NCBI GenBank assembly: GCA_021234155.1
Contig: JAJEKV010000070.1
Coordinates: 6,147,311 to 6,211,310 of the forward strand
Source of the DNA: Isoetes taiwanensis
Lineage: Eukaryota > Streptophyta > Lycopodiopsida > Isoetales > Isoetaceae
Reading direction: 5' to 3'
DNA length: 64,000 nt
A program made the position numbers and the translations under genes. Below the pieces are notes generated by a model, which was not told the DNA's origin, searched no databases, and worked only from the letters and a program-made list of their open reading frames with translations. Shown here piece by piece: positions 21,014 through 33,786 of this stretch. Position 1 is the stretch's first letter, and each line of letters starts with the position of its first letter.

Positions 21014-24000
21014 GCATCAAACAACAAAATAAGCTAAGTATATGCTTCATAGCTACATAGACATGGATGTCGGCACAAAAAAAAAAACCTAAGTATATAC
21101 ATGGCCTAAAAGCAGTGTAAATGACTTTCTCAGGCCTCGGAAAGAATGCTTTGTACAATCGATCCTCATTTACAAAAGAAATGAGAAAGAAATTGGAAAT
21201 GAGAATCTCCAAAAACATAGTTCCAGTCTATAGTACGTGGTTTCGGGCATGCATTTAGTTACGCAAGACAATAATTAATTATTAAACGGCTTAAACTGAA
21301 CTTTTTATACACAACAAAATCAACAGACAAGATCGCGCACAAACTATCATCTTATTTCGGATTTAGTATCCTATTGTTTAAATTCGGTTTCTCCGAGGTC
21401 CCGAAAAGTTTTTGGATTTTTTTTTAAGGTTAATTTCCTAAGATTATGAAGATTTTGGCTGCCGGCACACATTCCCGGTTATCCAAAAATCGGGATGTTT
21501 TTTTCTCGATTTTTTTAGGGTCTAATTTTCCCTTCCTCCTACGATTTTAGGTTCCCTATTTTTTGTCCTGTTTCCTCTTTGGGCTCGATTGCAGGTGGCG
21601 AGGAGGCCCGCCTTATGCCATGCCACGAAGTGAAGATTTCGCTGTGGCCTTTTGAGGATATTTGGACTATAAGGCATCAAACCCTTGCAGTAACCATGTG
21701 ATCCGGCAAGAAATTTTGAGATTTCGCAGTATCCAGGTGATCCGGCACTATCCAGGTGAGCTAAGTGAAGATTTCGCTGTGGCTTTTGAGGAATCTGGCG
21801 CTGTGATATTTTAATTTGCGAAGACCTGATATTGCCAAGCCAGGATTATCTCTTTTTAAATTCCTTTTTACGCCGCTATTGCTTTGAATAACTTTTCTTT
21901 TGCTGCAGGTAGGAGCAAATAAATTGAAGAGGGATTTGGTTGAAGTTGATTTGATGCAATGGTTGGATGGATCTAGGACGTGGCCAGCAAATTCCAATAT
22001 TCCAAAGAGTGAATCCGTTCTGCTCCAACTTATATGCAGATCTAAGTTCCCTTTGATGCCGATGGTAATTAATTTGCAGATTTGTTTCTTTTCTAGCTAT
22101 TTAGCTTTCTGTTGCCCATGCTTTGTTTTGTTTTGAGCTTATGTAACAGATGGAAAAAACGGTTTTGGGACTAATCATAGATGCCCATCTCAGATGCAGA
22201 CCTCATGTTCCAGATTTGGATTTCGAAGCTACATTCCGGTTGTTATGTGGACGTTTTTAAGATGCTAATACCCTAGAGGTATCAGGTTTTTTCTGATCGA
22301 TTGTTCAAATCCATGGATCAAGAGCATTTCTTAGAGCATATTAATTAGATTTGATGAATGTAGTACTGACCGGTCTAATAGAGCATTGGAATCCACAAAT
22401 GATTTATGCTTCTAAAGTTCTTATAAATCTTCTTCAGCTAGCATAAACATATCTGGTTTGTAAGCTTTGTCAAAGATGCTATATCTGGATTGGCTCTAGC
22501 TCACAGAATTCAACTTCTTTGTCCATCTCCCTTTTTGGTCTCCTTTGTCCATCTGCCTTTTTGTTCGAAACTCTCTAGGCTCACATTCTTAAATCTGACA
22601 TTTGCAAGTTTCCAAGTAGTTGATTAGCCTTTTCTTTCCAGGTACTTGATTGTTGTTGATTTGTGTCATTGTGTAATATAGATCATCTTATTAGTGAAGC
22701 TGTAGCACTTCTGAATAACATATATGACTTGATTATTCTTAGGAAAACCACTCGAAATTATGAGTTTTGCTCTTCTCATACTTTATATATATTGGACCTG
22801 ATGCTCTATAATACAATACATCTCAACAAAGATAAGTGCACTTTTTGCTCCTCTCTCAATATACATTGATATACATTCCAAAATGGCTGCAGATTGTTCA
22901 GATATGTCAAAACACATTATGCAGAAAGAATTACTGGAATGAGTATGCAGCAATGAGGATTGCACAATCTAAAACATGTACCACATATGCAAAAGGGTAA
23001 GCGTTCTAATTTGTTGGGGACTGGAAGATCTAGATTTCCAATTTAAAAAACTATTTTAGTCTGCACTGACTAATCGTTGGCCTTTAAACTGTGTTAGGCC
23101 ACTCATTATACAGGAGATTGGCTTCAATTGATGGATGAAGTCCGATGAAATAGGGTATGTTATCTCATTGTACAACTACTCCATGCTATTTTTCAAAGTT
23201 TACACTTCACAAGAAGAAACATTTCTATCCATCTGCAATAGAATGGCCCTGTAAACTTCATAAAAGAACCTCTTCAACTGCTTCTTCAAGTTGTTACTAA
23301 GCTGGTGACTGTTATATAATGGCATCACAGGCACATTTAGGTGTCTCATCTAATCTACAGAGGGTTTTCCCATTGGTTTTTCCAACTGGATAGACCCAGA
23401 TCATGATTCAAAAGTTTGAATCTGAAGGGAAAAAACTTGCCAAAAAATTGCATGGTGTTGGAGTTTTCATGCTCAAATGCTATGTCCTTTTCTTTAAACC
23501 ATGAAGCCATGAGTGGAACTACAATTATGAATTTCAAATCAGGCCACTAGGCCACTGATTGCACATGCTGAACTAACTTTTTGTTTGGACTATGTTTTAT
23601 TGTAGTCCTGCATTATGTTGGGATGCAGGAGCATGATGGGATAATAGTTTTGTTGGTGTGGATGCAGCATTGTGCTAAAGGATCAAATAAGATGGTCGAA
23701 GCCAAATGTAACATTTAGCCCAGAATAGAGAGCTTCATGCAACAACCAGCATGGTCTAAGGTTTATTATTAGTCCAAGGTTCATTATTCCTGATCCTGAC
23801 CGTAACAAGAATTATTGATGGCATTTTCAAAGCTGTTTATATGTCTATGTGAAGTTACGAAGCTTAAAGTTGAGTTTTTGTTTCGTGTAGGATTATATGG
23901 ATTATTAAAACAATTCATCAAGCTGTAAAATGGTCAGAGGTAATTAGCTACTTCGTTTCTATTTTTTTCCCTATTTTCTATTTCTGTTACTTCTTTATGA

Positions 24001-24170
24001 TTTCCATCTGGCTTTCCAGTTTGTTTAATATACAACATGGTTAGAGATTCATGAACTACCATATGCGAAAGGTTGCATTAGGACTTTCTATTTGTATTTT
24101 GAAGACAATTTGGAAAGCCATGTTCTTCTCAGACACTCAAGCTTCAACTAAGAGGTAAGGCTTATTGGTC
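21014..24170. other. no gene recognised; AT-rich intergenic or intron-like DNA
   Basis: Only short open frames without protein-like features are present. Splice-like motifs (tgcag-GT) around 21,905 and scattered unique sequence suggest fragments of a transposed gene rather than an active one. Confidence 0.5.
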
Positions 24171-24185
24171 ATGTAGGTCCAAAAT

Positions 24186-24508
24186 TAGGAGCCCTTTTAA
24201 TGCTGGATGTGAAGTCATAGAAGGCTTTGGCGCTATTTTTTTTATCATCCACATTAGACATAGGAGCCCTTTTAATGCTGGATGTTAAGTCATAGAAGGC
24301 TTTGGCGCTATTTCTTTTATCATCCACATTAGACACAAGCTGGAAGAGTTTAACATAGCATGCTAGGTAGAGGTGCATATCTAGGACGCTAAATATACTG
24401 CCTTCACACATCTACATTCCAGCTTTATTTTAATTAATAGTAGGTGCATATCTAGGACGCTAAATATACTACCTTCACACATCTGCATTCCAGCTTTATT
24501 TTAGTTAG
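24186..24508. repeat. two adjacent tandem duplications (~75 bp and ~71 bp)
   Basis: Unit pair 1 is at about 24,186-24,260 and 24,261-24,334 (taggagcccttttaatgctg). Unit pair 2 is at 24,371-24,434 and 24,442-24,505 (aggtgcatatctaggacgct). The copies are almost identical, so both duplications are recent. Confidence 0.88.
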
Positions 24509-24509
24509 A

Positions 24510-26200
24510 TTGCTGTACGGTAGACATGCCAACATTTTCCATTATCTATCCATAATGCTAGATATGTCTGGAACCATCGTTACTTTTGCTAGGGTCCATA
24601 GGTAGTCTACGTAGCTGATTGTTTTTGTCATGCTTTGTACAGAGATGAATGATAGAATGCCAGCATTATTTGTTTCATGATAAAATGCTTCTTTCTGAGT
24701 TACAATCAGAAATATAGTATGTTATTTTGGTTGATATATGATATCTAAATATAGTAATTCCTGTTATCAACTCTGTCCAATAAAGTAGTACCACTTAGAC
24801 AGATCTTAGGCCACATTCTTCATAGATGTTGCAAGTAAAAGGTGAAAATGCTCTGTGGTTTTTATTCACGTGACGACATTTATATTGGCATTTCACGTAA
24901 GTATTGTTTTCCTCTTTCACATGCTCTATTTTCAAATTCATTTGTCTATCTAGATCTCAAACACTGTCATTTACTAATTGTCCACTATGATGGGAATATA
25001 TAGGGAATCTGGATCTGAAACTGTCATTTGCTTGCACCAAACTGCTTCTATTTATGCTTCTTTACTGCAAGGTTTGCGCTCAACCTTTATCAACTGCAGA
25101 TGCAGTCAATGCTTTAGAAGATGTAAAGGCTAGCCTCAGAAGCCTTTCTACATATTGAAGGCTGAATGTCATGTTGGGACTATAGAAGTTGCAGCATATG
25201 GGAGACGTTGCTTTAGGAAGATGCAACAACTCTATTTTTTATGCTGGTTGCAGATTGCAGGCCCAGAGACCCATGAATGTTTGAAAAGCCTTCCCTGCTT
25301 GAATTTTTCCAGTATTCAGTTTGTTTTGTGGCCCTTTGTACAAGGTGAGGTGGAGAAGGCCTAGGCCTATATGTATGCATTCTTTGCTGAACCTTCTTCC
25401 GAAGAACTGTGAAAAGAAGATACATGCAAGTAGGTAATCATTAGATTGCAATTAGGCTTGCAACTGCTGTGGGCAACAATGAATCTGTACATTCACTTTG
25501 TGAGTGTGAACAAATAAAAAACAAACAATTTTTTTTTTTTTTTTTTTGTAGGCAAGATATTTATATTTTTATTAATAATAATAAGTAAATACATAGGCTC
25601 CACAATAGGCCTGATAGGCAGAATTATCACATCACCATCTTACTCCAAGATTGAGGTCTAAAGATTACAACCTTCTTTTCCAATGAAAGTACGGCTCGAG
25701 ATCCCTCTACTAACTGTAACTGTGTCCATCTGTAGCTCCACCACCGAAAGATTGGTCTCCATACTATCGTAGTTTTTTAATTGTCTACAAATTGTGCTTA
25801 GGTTATCCAAGGCTATTCAATTTCCAAGATTTTAACACCCATGAATGTTTTATGCAAACCAAGCACCCAAGCACAATCTTTACACCAAATCCTCATTAAA
25901 TATTTCAAACTTTTCCTTTGTATAATTTGTGAATATCAAACTTTTCCCCTGTGAATAATCTACCTCTTTGTGGTCAATGTTGTGAATTACAAAATAGAAA
26001 AATAGCAAATGTGTAGAGGATGGTCAACTAAAAAACAACTTATTTTATGCACATGTTCAGGTAGATTTTGAGCGATGATTTGAACTTTTACAGATTCACA
26101 TTGAATGCCTGACAACAATGATCACCTTCATACCCTAATTGTTTACAAAAATAAAAAACATCTCAGCCTTCTGTTCCGATCCCATTTGCAAGCCAGACAT
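24510..26200. other. no gene recognised; contains a poly(T) retroposon tail at 25,529-25,547
   Basis: The T-run followed by gtaggcaagatatttatatttttattaat resembles the 3' end of the minus-strand LINE at 52,460, so it is probably the tail of a minus-strand retroposon remnant. The rest holds nothing I can support. Confidence 0.4.
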
Positions 26201-26207
26201 CAACAAG

Positions 26208-26306
26208 CAGCAAGCAGCAAGTCATCATTTAGTAATTTACATTTTATGATATCCTATACAAGCAGCAAGTCATCATTTAGTAATTTAGATTTTATGATAT
26301 CCTACA
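26208..26306. repeat. tandem duplication of ~50 bp
   Basis: Two nearly identical copies contain AGCAGCAAGTCATCATTTAG and TTTTATGATATCCTA. Confidence 0.85.
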
Positions 26307-26786
26307 TATATGTTGTCATAATGATGGATTTAAATAGGCCTCAATCAAGGGGTGGAGAGTGCCAGGGGCATGCATTTCACTACTTCAATCAAGACCTTCA
26401 TTAAATGGATGAAGTATGCTAGACGTGTTGTTCAAACATTTGTCATGCATTAATGCCCCTTATGCTCACCCTCCTTTCTTTCTTAGCATATTGAATACAA
26501 AAAACCGCAAATTCAACTTTACATACAAATCCAACAAGAAGCAACATCATCAGCAGCAGACGTAAGGAATCAAGTTCAATTCTCATTTTGTTTCAACCTT
26601 AAAACCAAATTCCTCTCCCCCTCCAAACACGAAATAAGGAAAAAGTTACTAAATCATATACCGCACTATTCAACGCATTGGGCAACTTCTTCCTGAGAAA
26701 ACACAACATACAAGGCTTTAGACAGCTCCTTGCTAGGGATGCATAGATCTAACAGCTTTATATCTCTGCAATAGAACCGTATCTAT

Positions 26787-26815
26787 GCCCGGCAACGCCG
26801 GGCACCCATTACTAG
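26787..26815 (+). mobile_element. Helitron 3' terminus
   Basis: The hairpin GCCCGGC-AAC-GCCGGGC (26,787-26,803) is followed 12 bp later by CTAG and then host T. This is the classic Helitron 3' end and matches three other termini in this window. The 5' TC end was not located; the element may extend some kilobases to the left. Confidence 0.7.
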
Positions 26816-26825
26816 TTATATATAG

Positions 26826-28223
26826 ATGGTTTTAGGAATTGTTATTTTTACATCCATATCAAATCCCCCTGCAACCCCCTGTTATTTTGCTACATATTCT
26901 AAACGAGGTGCACCCTAGACTACCACAGTCGTCGGATTCGTTGATCCTACGACTCAGATCGTATGTTGAGGCCACTGGGCACCTCTCGTTTCGCTTATAG
27001 TCATTTATGATTGGAGGTGCCTATGATTTTAAAATAATAATACGATTTTGCCTAAGGTTTTGAGGGAATATCAAAACTCTATACGACTGCGCCTATGATT
27101 TTAAAGTATGAAATACGAGTTTTCCTAAGGTTTTGATGGAATATCGAGCTTCTACATGGCTTTGCCTAGGGTTTTAGAATATGAAATACGGGGGCTCAAA
27201 CCTCTACCACAATAACTCAATGTCCTCATAGGACTACTTTGACCAACATAACCAATGAGCTAACGTGATTATTTTTTATTTTAAATTTATGTTTTTTTTT
27301 TATAACAACCCACTCAATTGTTTTTGGGATATATGATCTATGGTTTCAGAATTGTAATTTTTACATCTATATCAAATCCCCCTGGAACCCCCCTGTTATT
27401 TTGCTACATATTCTAAACGAGGTGCAGCTTGGACTACCACAGTCGTCGGATCGTATGTTGGGGCCCCTGGGCATCTCTCGTTTCGCTTATAGTCATTTAT
27501 GATTGGAGACGCCTATGATTTGAAATATGAAACACAATTTCGCCTAAGGTTTTGAGGAAATATCGAAACTCTATACGACTGCGCCTATGATTTTTAAAGT
27601 ATGAAATACGAATTTTCCTAAGGTTTTGATGGAATATCGAGCTTCAAAATGGCTTTGCCCAAGGTTTTAGAATATGAAACACGGGGGCTCGAACCTCTAC
27701 CAAAATAACACAATGTCCTAATAAGATTACATTACCAACATAAACATTGAGCTAACATGATTATTTTTTATTTTAAATCTATGTTTTTTTCATAACAACC
27801 CACTTAATGATCTATGGTTTCAGCAATTGTAATTTTTACATCCATATCAAATCTGCCTGGAACCCCCCTGTTATTTTGCTACATATTCTAAACGAGGTAC
27901 ACCCTGGACTACCACAGTCATCGGATTCATCGATCCTATGACATAGATCGTATGTTGGGGCCCCTGGGCACCTCTTGTTTTGCTTATAATCATTTATGAT
28001 TGGAGACGCCTATGATTTTGAAATATGAAATACAATTTCGCGTAAGATTTTGAGGGAAACGAGTTTTTCTAAGGTTTTGATAGAATATCGAGCTTCTACA
28101 TGGCTTTGCCTAAGGTTTTAGAATATGAAATACGGGGGATCGAACCTCTACCAAAATAACTCAATTTTCTAGTAAAACTACTTTGACCAACATAACCAAT
28201 GAGCTTTTTTTTTATAACAATCC
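26826..28223 (-). repeat. three tandem ~480-bp units with tRNA-like promoter boxes
   Basis: Units begin at about 26,826, 27,333 and 27,816. Each contains AAATCCCCCTGGAACCCCC, CTACATATTCTAAACGAGGT, CACAGTCGTCGGAT and a right-hand part. Read on the minus strand, the right-hand part gives TTAGCTCAATGGTTATG (A-box-like) and, about 45 bp on, GGTAGAGGTTCGAGCCCC (B-box-like). This is the layout of a tRNA-derived SINE. The third unit has an internal deletion. A fourth full unit is at 34,068-34,528 and a fragment at 33,896-34,067. Confidence 0.65.
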
Positions 28224-30866
28224 TGTTGAAGGTGTTCTTGGCAAACCTTCAACCTCAATGGCTTAGAACCTCCAGGTTTCTTTAGACAACCACTCTGTGC
28301 AAGAAAATTCCAGAAAGAAAGCCTAAACACAGGATTAGTATTGCTTTCCCAAATTAGCAAAAAGGATGCCTCAGCAAAAATGATGCCATTTGCACGTCGG
28401 ATGACATTTTATCATAATTCCAAATCAAAGGGCTGCTTAAAGTCTCAAAGAATCTAGGGCCTAAAGTCAGATGCCAATAGCTTTGCAAATATCATTCAAA
28501 TATGCACTCCTGACCAAGTCAAAAAGAAGTCAATATCCCTGGCAGTGAGCAATTTTTCGCAGATCAAAGGATATGAATCTTTTTTGAGTTCTGTCACTTG
28601 ATTCTATCTCTAACAGGTCTGCACACAAGGATCAACCACTTCTTTTGGAAAAATAGGTGCAAGTAGGACCTAAAACTCAAATTCTTTGCAAACAGACTGC
28701 TATGGGAAAAAACAGAAGGCAAGATTTTGCAAATCGATTTATGCTAGTCTTTTCCGAGCTCTAATTTTTTTTAACACCTTCCAATAGTCTGTAAAAAAGG
28801 GAGAACTGGTTATTTGATCAAAACTATAGCTAGAACCTCCAAGGTGGAATATTTTGCCTAAAAAATGCAATGGTTGCGAAATATAGAAAACAGGTTGTTG
28901 CAAATTGTTTTCTTTGATGTTTTTCCAGACTCTTTATGCTTTCTACCTGTTTGGTTAACTCTCTATTTAAGCATTATCCTATATGCAGTGCTAGAACTTG
29001 CCAAATATTCACACAAATTGACATTAAAGGCAATTTAATCTAATTTTTAGAGTAAGATGCAACATAAGTATGATATGCTTGAAACAAACAGTGGAATGTG
29101 GAATGCAAATTGAACACAATTGTAATGCCAAGGATCAGATTTTCATACAAAGGATCATCATACAGTCATACAAAGGATTCCTAAGCTCTGTTGTCTTCGG
29201 CAGGGTATCAAAAAAGTCTTCATAACAGTAAATAATAATATTGCTTCAAGTAATCCATAGATTCTAAAAGCAAAGAAGGAAAATTCAAGAAGCAATCAGT
29301 CAAACCGGCCTTAAATAAGAAACCTTGATCAGCTCTTGCACCCAAAGCCCTCGAAGATCTCTGTAAAGAATTCCCCTTACATAATTCCCTGTTTCGATCT
29401 GTTCTTGGCAAATTTGGCTCAGATTCTTGTCTTTTTGCTTAGTTTAAGTGTTCTTGGCTTAGAATAGATCAATCCGGGAGCATATGGCTATGATTAGGTG
29501 GTTGAATCATTCAAAAATTTCGGATCTTGGCATGAAATTTTTTTAGGGTTCTTGAGATTTCTGGTCGAAATATCCTACAGGCATTTTAGATTTGGCAGAT
29601 CGGGTATATAAAGACTAATATGACGTGTATTATTGAGATTTGCATGCTGTCTCCACGCGATGTCTGGCCCGTTGCCAGCTCACGTGCCCGGAGGCACCAT
29701 GTGGCGGGGGAAGACTGGTTGGGATGAGTGATTAGGCCCGGGAGAGGGAGGGGGGGAGGGATGGAGATAGGAAAAAAAATTTATTTTTCAAATCTTGGCA
29801 CGAATCTCAAGAACTCAAAAATGAAGGTCAAAACAAAGTCTTTTCCAGAAATTCTTTTTTCCACATGGAATCTTTTTTGATGCTCTATGATATGGAAGAA
29901 TCTTTTTGCAAAAAGGGACATTCGATTTTTTGGGCTCAAAATGGAGGTAAAGTTGATGATGTGGCAAGTTGGAATGGTGACTTGGCAAATGGATGAATAT
30001 GTAGCATAATAACAGGGGGTTTTTTTGTATTTTTGTACGGTTTTTCTAATGGTTTTTATATGATTTGATGAGCGTATTGCATAAGGCCTACTAATTAGTA
30101 CATCTAGAGTGCGCATTTTATTTGCATACGCTTGAATTAATTTTAATGCCTCTTTTCAATAGTGTAGACCCATATATCATATATTTTTCCGTTAAGTACT
30201 ATTTTTCCTTATTACATTTTATTTTGCTCGACATGCAAAGCTCGAGCAGCTCATTTTAGGGTTCATGTTTCCTCGAAAATTAGGTCTCTGGATTATTGTA
30301 AGGGATCTCGTTTAGGGTAAGAGTTTCGATTTCTTATGGCCTCTGTTTACGACTCTTGTTATTCCGTTGAAGCTTAGATCTTGGGCACCAAGAAGAAAAC
30401 CTCTTTCAAGAGGACCAGACAGAAATCCTCTTTCAATCGGACCTGATAAGAAGCCCCTCTCTAGCGGACCAGAAAGAGGCCCTGATAGGGTTCCAGAAAG
30501 AGGCCCTGATAGGAGTTGCTGTGTTTGCACTAACAGAAGCTCCGGATATGGACTTGAAAGAGGTCTCGGATATGGATGCATTCTTGGGCTTTTCTGTTTG
30601 TTGCAAATCTGGCAAGCATTGTTCTGCTGAATTTCCTATCCGAGTTTGCTACAGAAATTCGAAAAGCCTATTGAAGTCCTGCCATGGCCGCTGCATTTTG
30701 TTCTGAACTCAAGACCTTTTGCTCACGTCTGGAGTCGTCATGCAAAGCTCTACACAGAGCTTGCCAGATGCCTGCAGATCCGAATCATGCGGTATTTTTC
30801 GTGTTTCTCTTCAGGTGTTTTTCCTTCCTTACGGACTCACGACCGAGAGCCTCATGTTTATTTCCG

Positions 30867-30996
30867 TGTGAGAAAACAAATTTGTTGTTCAAAAGCAGAA
30901 TGATAAAATCGTATCTCTTACTAACGACTTCCAGGTGAGAAAACAGCTGTTGTTGTTCAAAAGCAGAATGATAAAATCGTATCTCTTACTAACGAC
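30867..30996 (+). repeat. tandem duplication of ~65 bp
   Basis: Two copies contain GTTGTTCAAAAGCAGAATG and CGTATCTCTTACTAACGAC, joined by a splice-donor-like CAGGTGAG. Confidence 0.88.
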
Positions 30997-32540
30997 ATTG
31001 ACATTATAAAGTCTATGACGTAAGTCGTGGATAATAATAGGACTATGCTCAAGGGCACTTATTCTAACGTCCCTGCACCTACATCGGTGCCTTCGATACC
31101 AAATGACATTGAGGATGTTTCTCCTTTAAGGTCAACAGTTGATGGATGTCAAGTTCCGATCTTGCGACAAATGTATCTTTTTAACTTCTCGATGTCTCAA
31201 AAGGTTCAGGTTTTACTTCATTTTCTCGGCAATTTTCTTAACGAAGAAGTAGATTTTTGAGTCCCCGAGTTTGATGGACATTGACTATCCGCATCAAGCC
31301 TTGCGGCTTTATCCAATGAAGGCAAGTAGTACAACCGGTAAATGAATGGTTTTATGTTTTGGTGTTTTATGGTTTTATTTTAGGGTTCTTGTTGCTACCG
31401 TGAGCTTCTCATCGAATGCTCCGTGACTTTGCATTTGAGATTTATTCTATTGTGAATGTTCATTCCCGTGATGACCTATGCTTACCAAGCACGTTTCGCT
31501 TTTTGTACCGCTTGCCAAGTATGTTTTTTTTTTTTTTTGTATTGGGCACCTCTCAGATTGTTGATGTTTGCTTTATTCGGATTAGAGGAAGAAAGTGCAC
31601 TTAGAATAATTTCCAAGTTGGATCTTTGGTTGCTTTTAGTCGCCTCACACTCACTAGTGCTGCTTGTGTCTCAGGACTATTACATCCGATATCTTGATGG
31701 GTGCACTATGAATTCCGAGGCTCAACCATAAATATTGGGTTTGAACAACAAAGGGCAATAAAATGCCTAGAAGCTGCAATAGAGCACTGCATCTCTGAGG
31801 TATCTAGGATTCCATTTATATCATTTTCATTCCTCTGTCCGTTTAAAAATTGTAACCCTTGCCTTGGTATATTTAGGGCATGAGGGTGCAATTATGTGTT
31901 CAGATAGAGTGGGTTTGTTATTAGAAGTGAGACATCTGTTTCGAGAAAATGGGTTGTGCGTAACCCGCGCCAATGTTATCATGCACGATCCATGGAAATG
32001 AATGTACTTTGAATGAATGTAGGAATACCACATTTTGAAATATTTATTCTTTTGAGTGTTAAACAATCTTCTTTGGTATTTCAGTCTGGCATGCATTGTT
32101 TCGATTAATCTGATTTACGCTACCAAATTTATAAGCATTCGTAGACAAATGTCGTGCTATTCACACACGTTTATTAAATCTCAAAGGAGTGTTTGATGCT
32201 ATAGTATTCGCTATGCCATGCATATTCAATATGCTAGATATTGATGCTACATAATTACCATTAACATTAATTAAACGATGGTTAACATTAACATTAACAA
32301 TATTTAAACGATGGTTATCTAGTATACTTCAAATATTAAATCCTTAGTGCATATTTGGATTCCAAGGTTCAAGATGCAACCCTACACTATCTTTATGTTT
32401 TAAATGTCTTTTATATTCTCACGTCTGTTTTTTTTTTATGGCCCGAAGGGCCAAAAAATTTTTTTAGTATAATAACCAACACATAACTACCATTGACATT
32501 AATAAATATAACCATTGGATCCAACACATTTAAATTAAAA

Positions 32541-32853
32541 TCCCCCTTAAACCCCCTTTGATTTGGGTGCATATTCACACGGGGGGTGACTCCGGGCATC
32601 GAGAGCTGTCGGATTGGCATATTCGCCCCTTATTCCTTAATCTACACCGTACGTGAAGTTCCTCATTTGTGGGGTATGCAAGTACAAGATTTGCTATACT
32701 GTATAATAAGATTCGCAAAATACTATAAGATTTCAACCATAATACTATATGGTGTTGATTTCGTACGTGCAAAATACAATTATGAGGGCTCTCGCTGCCC
32801 TACGTCACCCCCCGTGTGAATATGCACCCAAATCAAAGGGGGTTTAAGGGGGA
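32541..32853. mobile_element. 313-bp MITE with perfect 50-bp terminal inverted repeats
   Basis: The left arm (32,541-32,590) and right arm (32,804-32,853) are exact reverse complements. One flanking A/T pair extends the match to 51 bp, and imperfect pairing continues inward through CGAGAG. There is no coding capacity. The terminal motif (CCCCCTTAAACCCCC) resembles the C-rich part of the ~480-bp units, which suggests an evolutionary link. No clear target duplication. Confidence 0.85.
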
Positions 32854-32975
32854 TGATGACATGGCAATATGGGATAATGATGTGTCAAGCAAGGTGGCAA
32901 AATGTCTTTTTTCTAGGCAAAACTTTTTATGAGGTGGAAATGACGTGAATGACACGTGTAGAATGATGTGGAGGC

Positions 32976-33298
32976 GGGTGAAAGCATGCTAGGGTGTACC
33001 ATCTAAAGTACCTATTTAGGTAGTACAAAACTACCCAGAAAAGTACCCAGCACTGGGTACTGGGAACTTGCAAAAATGCCGCAATAAAAAATAAGTTTGA
33101 GAGTTAATTCATTTATTTTAGTCATTAGTAGTATTGTTATCCTCTAGTACTATAGATTGACATGCTATTGACCCTCAATTCAAAAATTTTCGATTGATTT
33201 TAATGGAAAGAAAAAACAGAAAGTACCAGTTTTAAAAGTACCCAGTGTAGGTACTTTTGAGGGTTCCAAAAGTGGTACACCGTAGCATGCTTTTACCC
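32976..33298 (+). mobile_element. 323-bp MITE, GGGTRAAAGC family, 4-bp target duplication AGGC
   Basis: The element starts GGGTGAAAGCATGCTAGG and ends with the complement GCATGCTTTTACCC. It is flanked by AGGC at 32,972-32,975 and 33,299-33,302. The uninterrupted LTR copy B has a single AGGC at the same place (about 36,331-36,334), so the boundaries and the 4-bp duplication are directly shown. An internal palindrome GTACCCAG..CTGGGTAC is present. No coding capacity. Confidence 0.9.
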
Positions 33299-33786
33299 AG
33301 GCATTTAGTGATGATGTGGCACAATGGAATGATGATGTGTCACCTTAAGTATCAAAATGACTTCTCTTAGGTCAAATGTTTTAAAAAAAGTAAATTTATG
33401 GAAGGTGACATGTATATGATGACATGGCATACTTGGTGGTGATGTGGATGGTACATGGTAACTTTTGATGGTGATTTGGCAACTTTTGATGATAAGGTGG
33501 ACAACTTTGGCACTAGTGCACATAAACTTAGATCCCTTATGAACAACTTGATCTTCATGCTTTTCTTGGGAAATTGTGCATTTTCTCTCTCTAGTTTGTC
33601 TTATAGAGAGAGAATATGATCTTAGATCATAGGAAATGCCAAAGTGAGTGGGATTTTTTGCTTTTTCAAGATGATGGAGGTATGATGAGTGCGTGAGTGG
33701 TGTGTTTTGGCTAGAAAAAAGGCTATTTGCCAACTTTACTAGGGGAAATGAAGGTGAGACAAGAGAACATGGATTATGAGGCAAGC

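Larger units (their letters stand above)
29993..32854. mobile_element. 2.86-kb composite insertion inside LTR copy A
   Basis: The uninterrupted LTR copy B at about 36,209-36,225 serves as the empty site: homology to LTR A stops at about 29,993 and resumes at about 32,855. The insert starts with AATATGTAGCATAATAACAG, which also occurs in reverse in the ~480-bp units, and ends with a MITE. The middle contains sequence with some gene-like codons at about 30,330-31,260, for example a short RGPDR-type repeat around 30,400-30,530, and a duplicated segment at 30,867-30,996. I recognise no protein. It may be a gene-carrying transposon or several nested insertions. Confidence 0.45.

Noticed and set aside
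28178-28360. Small protein repeated at 34,402-34,665
   Set aside because: It is repeated because the LTR and unit block is duplicated; there is no start context or known domain.
30312-30630. RGPDR/ERGFLSGP repeat frames on both strands as a real protein
   Set aside because: The frames are short, overlap on both strands and come from a ~24-30-bp repeat without domain evidence.
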